Below are positions 48,324-59,494 of a stretch of 64,000 nucleotides of DNA, piece after piece. Position 1 is the first letter of the stretch. The number at the start of each line of letters is the position of its first letter. The position numbers and the translations under genes are program-made. Below the pieces are notes generated by a model. That model searched no databases and was not told the origin of the DNA. It worked only from the letters and a program-made list of their open reading frames with translations. Source of the DNA: Halicephalobus mephisto (Eukaryota; Nematoda; Chromadorea; Rhabditida; Panagrolaimidae); contig SWDT01000006.1 of NCBI GenBank assembly GCA_009193035.1, forward strand, positions 248,001-312,000, read 5' to 3'.

Positions 48324-48623
48324 TGGATAGTGACTGAATTAGACGATTTTGTCGAGTTCCTAGTCACTATCCTGTGCAATTTATAGAGAAAGAAAAATTT
48401 GATTCATGTTCTCATTTCAACAGAACTACCCTGGATAGTGACTGAAAGAGGTAATTAGTTGTGGAAAGTAGTCACTATCCTAGCCATTTGTATTGTTACA
48501 AAGTTGAATAGTGACTGAAAGAGGTAATTAGTTGTGGAAAGTAGTCACTATCCCAGCAATTTGTGTTGGTAAAAAATCGGATAGTGACTGAAAACACAAT
48601 TAATTGTCGAAATTAGACACTGT
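48324..48623. repeat. Hairpin array 12 (GGATAGTG family)
   Basis: Four units with left arm GGATAGTGACTGAA and right arm AGTCACTATCC. The stretch GACTGAAAGAGGTAATTAGT is present twice in tandem, showing unit duplication. Confidence 0.85.
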
Positions 48624-49244
48624 GCACGATGATTTCTATTGTAATAAGATGTTTAAATATTTTTAGAAATTAATAGTTTATTTTATAAAAAATTATGTTT
48701 TATTTTAAATTAGTTTCAATTTATTTTTAGCCCACCGGATATCCACTAAGAATCCGTTGTTCATTTTTCTGAAGCGAGAAAATCAGATACATGTGTGAAA
48801 TTTCATATATTGCGTATTACAGAACGAAAAAGGATCCTTTTGCTTTTTGTCGGGCTTTCGTTTATCCATTTCGGAAGCACTAGTTTTCTGTTTTGAAATA
48901 ACTAATTTTAATCAATTTTTGGATAAAAATAAACTTCTCGGACCAATTATAATTGTTCAATTTTTTCGAAAAAAATAATTTAAGGAAATTAAAATTAGGA
49001 TTTTCCGGATTATCTCGTATCAGAAAGATATTTGTCAAAATTGGTCTTGGAAATTCTGAATCTATTCCTCAAAAGTTCCAAAATGACGTATAACTGAGAT
49101 CTCTATCATCGTCAAATTTACTTCCCAGATACTGTCCACTTTTAACTACAGTAACCACGAGAACCGGAGATTTCCCCAGGCTCCTCTGTTTCCTCCTTAA
49201 TTGCTAATAATTAATTAAAAAGAAAATGATAGACCTCTCGCACC

Positions 49245-50045
49245 TGTGGTGTTTTGTTTTTGGAAGATTTGGGTCTCGAAAAGCCTTTGATCATCGTCAA
49301 AGCCGTCGCCGACACGCGAGATAAAACAAAGGTGAGCGAGCCGAGGTTCAAAGAGAAAAGTGCCGCCGACAAGTGCCACTTTATTTCCTCGATCCCGTAT
49401 GTCTTTGTCGGTTTCTTTGTTCTTTTATTAACGGAAATATCCAAGGTAGTAAGATTTTTGAAATTACAAAATTAAAAATTGGTTTAAATTTTTGGTTTTC
49501 TAATTTCTTCCGGGGGATCTGTAAAGTCATCCATCAAGAATGTCCTTTGTTCTGGCCGACTCCCAATGATGGGGATGCCGGTCCCGGGGGAGCTGTCCAC
49601 CGTCACCCAGGACCCCGTAGACTTGTAAAAAGTTCCAAAAACATTAAAAACTACTTTAAAAAAACGAAATTTAAAAAAATTAAAAAATTTCTAATCTTTG
49701 GCCAAATGAAAAAATTGAGATTTTTCATTTTTTGTAGGTTTCATTATTTCATTTTCGATGGCTGCCGTTGTTTTTCAGTTATTTGAAAGACTGGCCGTGA
49801 GCTTTTCGCTCAGCACGCCGGCTGGAGGGACCCTTTGATCTGTGCCGACTCGTCCGTCGCAAGAGGACGAGCAAAACCGCCCCAGTCACTTTCTTTCCTT
49901 TTTGGAGCGCGTTCTTCCAAAATTAAACACTCAACACCAACTTACTGATATTAAAAATCTTCTGTATACAATTTCCACTCAAAACAACGGCAATCATCTT
50001 TTTGAAAACTTTAGTTTTTGTCCCAAGTGGAAATCATGGATTTGA
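49245..50045 (+). other. Exon-like islands of an unrecognised gene
   Basis: Three plus-strand islands look coding. One ends at a GTGAGC donor at about 49,332 and reads EDLGLEKPLIIVKAVADTRD. The second, about 49,510-49,620, reads LPMMGMPVPGELSTVTQDP with a possible donor GTAGAC. The third starts after GTTTTTCAG (about 49,778) and reads LFERLAVSFSLSTPAGGTL, then an in-frame TGA, then a further 70 open codons (SVPTRPSQEDEQNRPSHFLS). Joining islands two and three is in phase. I do not recognise the protein, and island one is not linked. Confidence 0.3.
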
Positions 50046-50389
50046 CTCCTCCAGGTCACTTGAAAGACATCCCTCCTTTAATTTTCAAATATCTTTTTTT
50101 ATTTTTTCAATTTTAAAATACAGGATTAAATTATTTTAGAAACTTCTGGAATCTTTCAAGATCCAGTGGGAGTTCCGAAGACCTCGAGGATGTTCTCAAA
50201 GTCCCCGAAATCTCCAGAAGCCTTCGGGAAATTCTGAAACCTTCTAGAATTTCACAGACGTTTTTTAATCCTCTAAAATCCAATACAAACCCTCATAATC
50301 AAAACATAAAGTTCCGAAAATTCGTCTCGATTAATTTCCAAATTTTTTGTAAAAAAAACTTTATTTTTCATTTTTTTGAACAAAGTTAT

Positions 50390-50617
50390 TTAAATTTTTT
50401 GTTTCAAGTGTTTATTGCCATTTTCGCCTTTGTCGGTGGTTTCTTGGACAGTCATGTAATGTGCCGCCTTGATCTCGGTTGATCGAGTGTCTTGTTTTCT
50501 GGCCTTAATCTCTTCCTCCAGGGCAAATCTGTTTTGAGGCACAAAGACGACCGCTGAACGGGTTGATTGTGTTAATTCCCCCAAAACGGTCTTTGTCTTA
50601 TGGTTATCGGAACTCAT
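50390..50617 (-). CDS. Small open frame, possibly a real 75-residue protein
   Basis: A true ATG at 50617 opens a 75-codon frame with balanced composition (VLGELTQSTRSAVVFVPQNR, then a charged helix FALEEEIKARKQDTR), unlike the Phe/Asn-rich noise frames nearby. It is less AT-rich than its surroundings. No signal peptide, no membrane segment, no family recognised. It is not close to another gene; array 13 begins 70 bp upstream of its start. Confidence 0.4.
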   Translation of the reverse strand: MSSDNHKTKTVLGELTQSTRSAVVFVPQNRFALEEEIKARKQDTRSTEIKAAHYMTVQETTDKGENGNKHLKQKI

Positions 50618-50684
50618 CCATCTGGCCGGATAATGATGGAGTTGATGTACATTTGGTTTTAGTATTTTTCACAGATGTTCGCAT

Positions 50685-51048
50685 TGGATAGTGACTGATG
50701 GAATTATTTTAGAAAATAAGTTTTTATCGCTATTTCTAAAATAGAAACATTCTGGATAGTCTTTCTTCTTAATGATTAATCGTGTACTTCAGTCACTATC
50801 CTGACGATTTCTAGAAGAAAAAGAAGGTTATCAATTTCCTCACTATTGACAGAAATACTCTGGATAGTGACTGAAAAATGATAAATAGTCGAAGATGGAC
50901 ACTATCCAGAATAACTATTAAGACGTCTGGATAGTGACTGAAAAACGATAAATTGTCAAAGATGGACACTATCCCGACAGTTTCAATTGAAAGAAAAATT
51001 TGGATAGTGACTAAAAAGAAAAATCATTTGTCAAAGCAGACACTATTT
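50685..51048. repeat. Hairpin array 13 (GGATAGTG family)
   Basis: Five units. GGATAGTGACTGAAAAACGATAAATTGTC / GGACACTATCC blocks repeat at about 50,860 and 50,932 with few changes. Linkers here are short (CAGAATAACTATTAAGACGTC), so spacing is not strictly fixed. Confidence 0.85.
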
Positions 51049-52479
51049 TGGTGATTTTTTACATTGAATTTTGGTCCTTTTTTGTTTGAAATTCGGTGAC
51101 CTTGGGAATAAATACTCTAAATCTTACCTTCAAGTCATCTATTGATTGAGTTGCTTTTCCGCACTTTTGTTACTTCCTAACCCATGCTCTTTCGTCCACG
51201 AGAATCCCTTACGTCTTTGGCTAATCTTCTGGAGCATTCAGCCTTCTGAAAACTGGCCATATATCTTGCACATTTTCTTGCTCAATAAATCCAGACAAAG
51301 CCAGTCCTCTAAATTCAAAAAGTGACGATGACCAGTAGTCTTTTTTCCAAGCCGCCAACTAAGTCTCCATGACGACTTGTCTTAAATTATATTATTATTA
51401 TTTCAGGTCAGAAATATTCTCAGGTCTTGTTGAGTTCATTTTACTCAAGTTTTCCTTAAAAACGAGAAAATCGGCTTGACAGATGTTTTTGGTTTTTTAA
51501 TCAATACGCTTTTGAGATTGGCCTTGGGGAAGAGGGACTCGCACTAGTGGCAGGGGCTTGGGGAGGTTCTAGGTGGACTCCGGAGGGGCTCAACCGAGTT
51601 AGTACTCGAAGAATCCACCCAACATGGCTCCTGATTAAATTTGTTTTTTCTACTTTCTTCAATTTTCGTTTTTAAAAAAATATTTCACTTTTCAGTTTTG
51701 TCACGAATGATGTTTATTTTTTGACTAGGGATTTGATTAACAATTTCCTATATACCGTTCGTCACAAAACCGGTAATTTTTAATTTAGAAATATTTTATA
51801 TCTTTCCCTAAGGACATATTCCACTTGCTGGTCTTGAAACGAATGATATTTGACTTAATTTTTGACCGGGAATTTGATTACTGGACTTTGATATTTGTTC
51901 GTTGCAGGATTAATGATTTTTCTATTTAAAAATGCTTTTTGTATCTATTCCCCCGAGGGCATATGTCAACTTTTACTCTTGACGTGAATGAAACTTTATT
52001 TATTTTTGACTATGAGATTAGTTAATATGCTTTCAAAATATCAGCTATTTAAATTTTTCGAAAATGTAAAAAGTTTTAAAAAATATAAATATTTTTAAAA
52101 ATATGAAAATTTTTCGAAAAATGTAAAAATTAAAAAAAATATGAAAATTTTTGAAAAAGTATTAAAATTTAAAAAAATTTGAAAATGTTTCAAAAAATGT
52201 AAAAATTAAAAAAAAAAAATGAAACCTTTTTAAAAATGTAAAACTTTTTCGAAAATTTTTATAGAATTTTGAATTCGTAAAAAACGTTTATTGTCTGTTT
52301 TTTCAACTTTTTACAGATTGTACTTTTTGTGAATTTTCGAAAAAATCTATTTTTGCTGCAAAATTCGACTTTATTTTTATTTTTATTTTTCTATAAATTA
52401 TTAAACGTTTTTGAAGCTACCGTAATCGTGCTATATTAGTTGGATTTTTAAAGTCATTTTTGACCGAATTTGTTTCTAG
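51049..52479. other. Upstream region of Axin with a phased A/T cluster block
   Basis: No gene supported. At 51,530-51,640 a GC-richer block has a short Ser/Pro-rich frame on the minus strand (STNSVEPLRSPPRTSPSPC) that might be an exon remnant. From about 52,060 to 52,270 runs of A and T alternate at about 10-bp steps, resembling the periodic A/T clusters known from C. elegans germline genes. The Axin start codon directly follows a TTTCTAG acceptor. Confidence 0.4.
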
Positions 52480-55111
52480 ATGGGACCAACACTGGAGGAT
52501 CACCGAAACATCCCTAGATATGACTTCTTGTCCTGCCATACAGCGAGTCATCAGGGGGATTTGAGTAAGCCGAAAACGAACCCGACCCTGGAGGACGTCT
52601 TGTCAGACCGAGAGGCTTTGGACTGCTTCCGGGCTTGGATCGTGGACGACCCCATGAGATCCCCAGACGCCTTGGACCTCCACTTTGCGATATTGGGCTT
52701 CAAACAGGCGATCGAGAAACACGAGGGGAATTCGCTCACGATCGCCGCTCAGCTCCACAGAAGATTCATTTCTCTGAAAAGCGGGTCTTGTGACTTTGTC
52801 CCGAGTACTGTCAGAGTGGATATCAGCAACAAAGTCCACGGATACATCAGCAAACACCTGAATCCCCCGGCGAACTTGTTTGACCAAGTCCAAGAATACG
52901 TGTGGATCCAGTTAAGACGACAACATGCCCTTTTTATCTGTTCTGCGGAATTTGCGGAGTTCTCCAGTCGGTATGTCAACGGATTCGGGGCGATTCCTCA
53001 TATAGATGAAGATTTGGAAAACCACAATTACATAAACGAAGAGGCTTTCGAAGAGATGACGATCAAACATCCAGCGACATTGGCTTCGTCCAGTGTTGTC
53101 GGATCTTCCATCATCGACGACGAGGCTCAACCGTCTACAAGTCATCAAAACCTCCATCATCACCATAAAATGAGAATGATGGAGGACTTCCCGAGGGTCT
53201 CGACGGGAAATGTCATGACCAAGAGCGAGCCGAACGTCGGACAAAGGTTCAGATTGGGCAAGACCATGGACCAGAGCAGCACTGACGACCAGATGGGGGT
53301 CAACACCACGACTTTGAGGAGACACAAACGGGAGCAGAGGGACCACAGGAAGAATCGAGAAAACAGGGTGGGTTTCTGAAGATCAACCGGGGAATTTTTG
53401 GAAGAAAATTAGGATTTAAAAAGTTCTAAAATCAACAGAAGATTCTAAAACTCTTCAGATTCTTGTCGAGATTTCCAAAATCTCCCAGAAACTAAATTTC
53501 TAAAAATCCATCGAAAATTCCTACTATTTTCTGATTTTTTAATTTTTAAAGCCCTTCAGAATTCACTAGAAAATCAACGAACATTAAAAACTAGGAATTC
53601 TAGAAGTATCTGAAAAATTCAAAGAATTCGTGTTCAGACAATTTCGTAATAATATTTTTTTCGTTTTTGCAATAATGTGACAGACTGATTAAGGGGTAGT
53701 TCTTTGTTTTTTTGTTATTTTTGAAGAGAAATTATGAAATTAATCTCGGGCATTTCTAGCATCCCCAGCAGCACTCAGGCATGCCACATGACCGGCCGGA
53801 ACAACGTCAGGAGTTTGCCAGTATCCTTGGCCAGAAACTGGCTACGATAGCGGAGGAGATTGCTGTTTTGGAAAAACACTTTGGGAAGGTTATCTATGCT
53901 AGGGAAATTCCGGAGTATCGATCTAATGTACCTCCTTCTGGTGTCCCTCCTCAACCTCCGTACATGAACCAATGTCAGACGGTCACTTTCGGAGGGGGAT
54001 GGCAACCCCAGCCGATCATGGCTCAGAGCTTCCACGGGTTCTCTGGGAACCTCACCGGGACCGCCGTCGCCGTTGCTGCCACTAGTGGATTCGACGCCGA
54101 CGAGGAGGAGGAAGACTTGACCCGATATGAGCAGAGGCTTCAAGAAGTCCATGACCGATCAAGTGAGTTTAATCCACAGCAATTGAGACTTATTATTTCC
54201 TCTAGATTCGATCTCTCCTGCTCCTTTCCACGTCCCCAAAGCCCCCAGGGACCGACACTTCTCCCCCTACGGCAATGGTGGATTCGCTCCTCCTCCTCAG
54301 CAAGATCCGACTCAGAAGTCCAACAGATACCCCCAGTTCGACCACAGATCCACCCAACAACCGTTCTCGTACACTGCTGGAGGAGGGGGTTATCTCCCCC
54401 ACAGTTCCGCCGTCAGTTATCTCAGCTTCAGCGACAGTTCTGGGGTCTTCTCGGCGGAGAGTGCCCATATGGCCATGAACCCCGTGGACCAGTTCAAGAT
54501 GAAACGACTGTTCGAGAAAGCCCGGGAAACCAACGCCATGAGCAACCAGATCGGCAACTCCCAAACACTCCTGAGGAAGACCACTCATAACACTCAGAAT
54601 CTCAGTCAATCTCAAACCTTACCGTAAGTCTTAGAAAATGTACTTTACTTAACCAACGAGGAAAATCATACATATATTTTCCACTCGAGACCACAGAGAA
54701 CTATTTTGATTTCTCCTGGTCTTGAGTGGAAATTGCTTATGCGTGATTTTCTATGTTGGTCAAGTAGTATTCTTGATTTATATAAAAATTCTCAAATTCC
54801 GATTTAGACGTCCAACGAAGACCTCCTCATCGGACACAGGTCCTCCGAGTCAGCAGATGGTCGTTTCCCTGCGAGAACCCGGCCAGATGCCCTTCGTCTC
54901 CAAATGCGACCCCAAGCCCCTGACCTTCAAGGAGTTCAGAAGGCTATTCGGAATCAGCTCCAAATCCACCAAGAGAATCTTCTTCAAGTCCCCCAGCGAA
55001 GACGGCTCAGATCCGTACCAATGGACAGCCATCGAACGAGACGACCAGATCGTGCCTCAGTTCGAGGGCAAGATCACCGCCGAATGTCGGACCATGTCCG
55101 ATAGCGATTGA
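52480..55111 (+). CDS. AXIN1: Axin, scaffold of the beta-catenin destruction complex
   Basis: Four exons (52480-53367, 53760-54162, 54206-54623, 54808-55111) join in frame to 670 residues. An RGS domain (about residues 35-165; DREALDCFRAWIVDD ... LFDQVQEYVWIQLRR) binds APC. The middle is disordered, with HDRPEQRQEFASILGQKL early in exon 2 and YLSFSDSSGVFSAESAHMAM in exon 3. A DIX domain closes the protein (VVSLREPGQMPFVSKC ... FKEFRRLFG ... VPQFEGKITAEC) and allows head-to-tail polymers with Dishevelled. In C. elegans the relative is PRY-1. The ATG follows a splice acceptor directly, and the RGS begins within 40 residues, so the N-terminal tankyrase-binding part is missing or on an unseen exon. 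The correct frame of exon 3 differs from the longest open frames there. Confidence 0.93.
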
Positions 55112-55479
55112 ATACGAGTAACTGTCATATTAGTCAAGATTTAGAGGTTCAGAAATACCAAAGTTAGTAAAAATCAAAAATATTGGTGCAGATAAATAAA
55201 ATTAATAATCAATTTCCTCGTTTCAACAATCATCTGGGTTTTGTTATGTCGAAATTTCGGGAAAGGTTTTTCCGCGTTGAGACACCGGGAATTCAGGCAA
55301 ATGTCCACGTTTCATGAATGATCCAGTCCCAAATTTTACATTTTTAAATCGCTTTCCCTGTCTGTTTACTGCAATAACAGCAAAAATTTATTTAAATTTC
55401 CTTCTGTCTTAGCACGAAAAATATTTCTTAAAGTACAAGATATCCTAAGTGTCAGGATTTAAATCTTTGTAAAACGATG

Positions 55480-56946
55480 AATACTAAATATATTTCGGTA
55501 GTTGTTTTTTGTGAAAGTTAGGTAAGGTCGTAGTTTTGTCGATGACGAAAGATGGGTGAATGGACAATGAATTCCATCGGGAAATGAAGGGGATTATGAC
55601 GTCCTCCAGAAGTGAGGAAATCAGCTCTGGAACAGAACGCCAAAATCCCAAAGCTGTTTCTTAAGGCCGAAAATCTACCATCTTCAATTTTCCATTCAAC
55701 TTTAATTTTACTTTTTTACTGCCGGATAAAATAAAAATCTTATCCAAATCTAGCAAAAGGAAATTTACCGAAATCCATTCGGCGTTCGTCAAACTTAAAT
55801 TCGGATTTCTCAACCATTCTATAATTACTTCATGATGTACGATTACGCTAAACCACTGGACAAAGACCAAAACTAAGAAAAAACATCATTTTTTAGAGAG
55901 ATGTAAATTTTCCCATAAGACCTAAAGTCAATATCGCGGGATTTGAACAGGTGGGAGGTCTGGATGACCAGTCCAGGACTTGTTTAGCCAAGCATCAAAT
56001 TGGAAACTCGGTCTTTCATTATTACGATTTTTGTTCAATAATAAAGTAGAATTATGTCGAAAATTGATGAAATCGGTCCTGGATAATCTGATGAAATTGT
56101 TGATTACTGTATTAATTATTCTGTTTCAATTTAATTTAGGTTAGATTTTTCGATTTTTTTAAATTTAATTTTTTAAATTTTCAGGTACGTGTGAATTTTT
56201 AAAATTGAAAATCCCCTTCATTCCGGCCAATGAGATCAGACTAGGGATGTTGTCGAAGAAGTACGGTAGACCCAGTCCGGCGACCCCCGATTCCCTGAGG
56301 CAGGGACCCCCTGAGGGACCTTTCGAAAAACCGTTCCCCATCGCTAAAATTCTTTCCAGGACAACCACAGCGAAATCTACAGTAACTAAAAGCGAAATTT
56401 TTCCAGATATCTTGGAAAAAATAAATCATGTGAGTTTTAATAACTTTAAAAAACAAAAAACCCCTGAGGGAGATTCTGTTTTTTGAATAATTAAAAATCG
56501 GAAGATAATATAAAAAACAGTTTTCTTTTTGTGAAAAGTTCCTGGTTATACTGTCGGAATTCATTCAAAAAAGTGTTATGTTCGAAATTTAATGTACAAA
56601 ATTTCCCACGAAAAAATCCGAATTTAAGTTTGACGAACGCCGAATGGATTTCGATAATTTTTCTTTTGCTAGATTTGGATAAGATTTTTATTTTATCCGA
56701 CAGTAAAAAAGTAAAATTAAAGTTGAATGGAAAATTGAAGATGGTAGATTTTCGGCCTTAAGAAACAGCTTTGGGATTTTGGCGTTCTGTTCCAGAGCTG
56801 ATTTTCTTACTTCTGGAGGACGTCATAATCCCCTTCATTTCCCAATGGAATTCATTGTCCATTCACCCATCTTTCGTCATCGACAAAACTACGACCTTAC
56901 CTAACTTTCACAAAAAAACAACTACCGAAATATATTTAGTATTTAT
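55480..56946. mobile_element. Long inverted-repeat pair (arms about 330 bp) enclosing exons 1-2 of the TSP1 gene
   Basis: Left arm 55480-55808, right arm 56614-56946, in inverse orientation and nearly identical by eye along their whole length (for example GGAACAGAACGCCAAAATCC against GGATTTTGGCGTTCTGTTCC). The spacer is 805 bp. Each arm carries the GGAACAGAACGCC core of the palindromic element family, so each may be one copy of that element; alternatively the whole 1.47 kb is one fold-back element. Confidence 0.8.
55929..55990 (-). pseudogene. tRNA-like sequence, probably a decayed tRNA gene
   Basis: On the minus strand: A-box-like TGGCTAAACAAGTCC, an anticodon-arm-like CTGGACTGGTCATCCAG (5-bp stem, 7-base loop) and a B-box-like TGTTCAAATCCCGC, in the right order and spacing. 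The T stem does not pair (ACCTG against CCCGC) and no good acceptor stem is seen, so a working tRNA is unlikely. Confidence 0.35.
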
Positions 56947-57475
56947 TAAATTAGATTAGTTCAAAAAACAACTTTTTTGAAATAGATTTTATTTCCTCTA
57001 GACAAGGACGATCAAGGTTTTGAACACCTCGATCACGTCTCCATCGCCCAGAAGGACGTCTGGTTCGTCGGGAAACCTCCAGTCCACTTCCACTGGCCGT
57101 CCTAGCCCCATCTCTTGCCCGTCTTCTGCCCCCAACGGAACCTGGAGCGAGTGGCGTCTCTCACAACCATGTACTTCGGATTGCGGGTCCTGTGGCAGAC
57201 AGACGAGAACGAGGACTTGCACCTCGTTCGATCTTTCCACCGGGGTAGGCTGTCCTTGTATGTGAGTCCTGTTCCTCAGAAATAATTTTCAAACAAGATT
57301 AACTTCCAGTGGATCTTATAAAGTCACAGAACCCTGCAACATCGGGGTCTGCCAGTACCCCCGGCCTTCGTGTTGTCCCCCGTTCGATTTGATTTATCTC
57401 AACGGACACTTTGCTTGCGGGCCTCAGGATGACTCTATCATTCAAGACTTTATTTCAAGCATGACAGGAAAATAA
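56091..57475 (+). CDS. Small secreted protein with one thrombospondin type-1 repeat
   Basis: Four exons (56091-56139, 56185-56429, 57002-57261, 57310-57475) join in frame to 239 residues. Exon 1 is almost only a signal peptide, MKLLITVLIILFQFNLG. Exon 2 is Pro/Lys rich. Exon 3 holds the TSP1 repeat: GTWSEWRLSQPCTSDCGSCG, RQTRTRTC, then CPC, completed in exon 4 by TEPCNIGVCQYPRPSCCPP. A short Cys-containing tail (LIYLNGHFACGP) follows. Nematodes have several such matrix or secreted TSP1 proteins; the exact role is unknown. Phases match at every junction (1, 0, 2), which supports the model. Intron 2 contains the whole right arm of the long inverted repeat. Confidence 0.8.
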
Positions 57476-57487
57476 AAATCATATATC

Positions 57488-58075
57488 AACTTTACGGAAT
57501 TGTCCCGAACCCAATTTCTAGAAGTTCCTAAAAACTAAAACAACCTACGACTTCGGTCCCCTATGATGATTATTTCGTAATCTTACATGATTTCGAAATC
57601 AGTTCATAAGCCTTTACGAAATTGTCTCAAGGCGAATTTCTAAAAATTGAAGCAACACATGTAACAATTTTACACAGGTTTCCTGAAACTATTTAACTGA
57701 GTGGAATCAACACATAAGAACCCCTGACCATAGTTTTCACATTATTTGATTCTGAGTGCGGTCGATGGAAGGATTACATTCCAACAGAAGATTGATCGTA
57801 ACTGAATGTAATCAATGTGTTTGGACTATGTTTGTCTTCAGTTAAAAGGGTATCAGTACGTTGATTCCACTCAGATATAGTTTCAGGAAACCTGTGTAGT
57901 TGTGCATAGGTTATTTCGTAACCAATCATATATTATAAAAACCAAGTATGAACTTTTACGGAATTGTCTCGAGAAGAATTTTCGAAAATTTCTGAAAACC
58001 AGAATAACCTCAGATTTCGGTTTTGTGCAATAGTGATTTCACAATCTTATACGATTTCGTAATTAATTTTTTAGA
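57488..58075. repeat. Two diverged direct copies of a 125-bp sequence around a small MITE
   Basis: Copies at about 57,488-57,612 and 57,950-58,075 share CTTTACGGAATTGTC...TTTCTAAAA...ATTTCGTAATCTTACATGATTTCG with scattered changes; a partial third lies at 57,610-57,660. The MITE at 57,671 sits between them. Confidence 0.55.
57671..57898. mobile_element. Short MITE with TA-flanked terminal inverted repeats
   Basis: Ends read TACACAGGTTTCCTGAAACT and AGTTTCAGGAAACCTGTGTA, perfect inverse copies over 20 bases; similarity goes on inward (GAGTGGAATCAAC / GTTGATTCCACTC). Length 228 bp, no coding capacity. The outer TA may be a target duplication as in Tc1/mariner-derived elements. Confidence 0.8.
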
Positions 58076-58869
58076 AATATGTGTGTTGGATTGCGTACAA
58101 GCTATTTAAGTGCAATCCACACAACGTTGATCCCGAAGGGAAATACCCTGAGGACCAATGAAAGGCATACGATTACGGATTGGCGGCAATTTTAAGATTG
58201 CGCAGTAATTTTTGTAAAATTTGCCTTATATCTCGTGCTTTCGGCCTCATAAAGTTGTTCCCACATATTTCTCGTCTACACGCGGATCAGGAGTCCCTAG
58301 CTGCGATCTAACAATATGCTTTCTGGATGGATCTAAAAAGTCCTAAATTAGGATATAGGGTACGAAGCTTGTCTATTCTCGAGGATTAATTTCCATATAT
58401 AGAAATATTAATAAACATTCGAAAATTCTACTACCAAGATATCTCCATCGAAAACTGGCTATTTTACTTTTTACATAAAAATTAACTTTTAAAATGTGTT
58501 TTTTTATAAAACCCCGAAAATTTTGCATTGTGAACTTTAAAATTCTCAAATGTGTATGAACAAAAAAATCGTCGGTTTTTGCAAGTTGTCCAGCTGCGAG
58601 TCTCTTGACTGAGACAAGACGAAAAATACAGAGGATATCGAGGGATAAAAATAATCCTGCGGCGAAATCGACAATAATCAATGTACTATTTACTTAACAA
58701 AAAAAACACGAGAACCTGAGGGGGTTTTTAGATATTGAATTTTTCCGAAAGTAGATTTTTTAAATTTCGAAATTTTCGAACTTGATAATCAAAATTTTGT
58801 TTAAAATTTTAGACTATTATGAAGTTTTCCGGAAGATAATCAGAGTCTAGCGTGATATGACTTAACAGG

Positions 58870-59040
58870 TGCACACAAAAAAAGTAACTTTTGGCGTCGT
58901 AACAATTGCGAAATGTAACGAAAATGTGGCACAATTGTGGTATTTTTCATGGATATTTGGCATTTGTGACGAAAAATAAAACACAATAGTGACGATTTCC
59001 ATTTGTTACTGTGTCAAAAGTCACGCTTCTTTTGTGTGCA
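58870..59040 (+). mobile_element. 171-bp MITE, copy A
   Basis: Ends TGCACACAAAAA and TTCTTTTGTGTGCA are inverted repeats. The interior is nearly identical to copy B at 60219-60390 in opposite orientation (GTGGCACAATTGTGGTATTT against AAATACCACGATTGTGCCAC). No coding capacity. Confidence 0.8.
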
Positions 59041-59293
59041 AGCATTTATTTTTCAATTTTTGTACTTTTAATTTGAAAATCAAAAACGAAAAACTGTTTT
59101 AAAATAACTTTACATCTGTTATATAGTATTTTAAGTACGTTTCTATTTTTTAAAATAAAATTTCGATATAGAATTTAATATGTCTTTAAAATCCAGAATT
59201 AGTTTCCAAAATCCTGGATTCTGAAAGTTAATCTTTGATTCTGATTTGAGATTCAGAATCTGTGGGTTTTATTGCAGCATTGTGCTTTTGTAG

Positions 59294-59441
59294 ACTTCCA
59301 ATTTCGGAATTGGGACACAAATCCTTGAGACAGATTGTCGCATATCCGAGTCTAAGTGTCCCTCAAGGATGTGTCGACGTAGTCGAAGACAGCAGTAGTG
59401 GAGAACCGCAGATGAATCATCAATGCAAAAGAGACAAATGA
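59294..59441 (+). other. Possible terminal exon of an unknown gene
   Basis: After a TTTTGTAG acceptor a 48-codon frame runs to a TGA at 59439: ISELGHKSLRQIVAYPSLSV then PQGCVDVVEDSSSGEP and a basic end. Composition is coding-like and less AT-rich than the flanks. No partner exon was found upstream. It lies between the two inverted MITE copies A and B. Confidence 0.3.
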
Positions 59442-59494
59442 GCTTCTACACTTCACCATTAATATGCCTGATTCGCGTTTTGTGTTTATCGTAA

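Noticed and set aside
53781..54590. 269-codon open frame overlapping Axin exons 2 and 3
   Set aside because: It reads through the 54,163-54,205 intron; after splicing a different frame continues with Axin-like text and joins the DIX exon in phase.
58373..58681. 102-codon minus-strand frame near the MITEs
   Set aside because: No recognisable domain and no splice sites; could not be told from chance.
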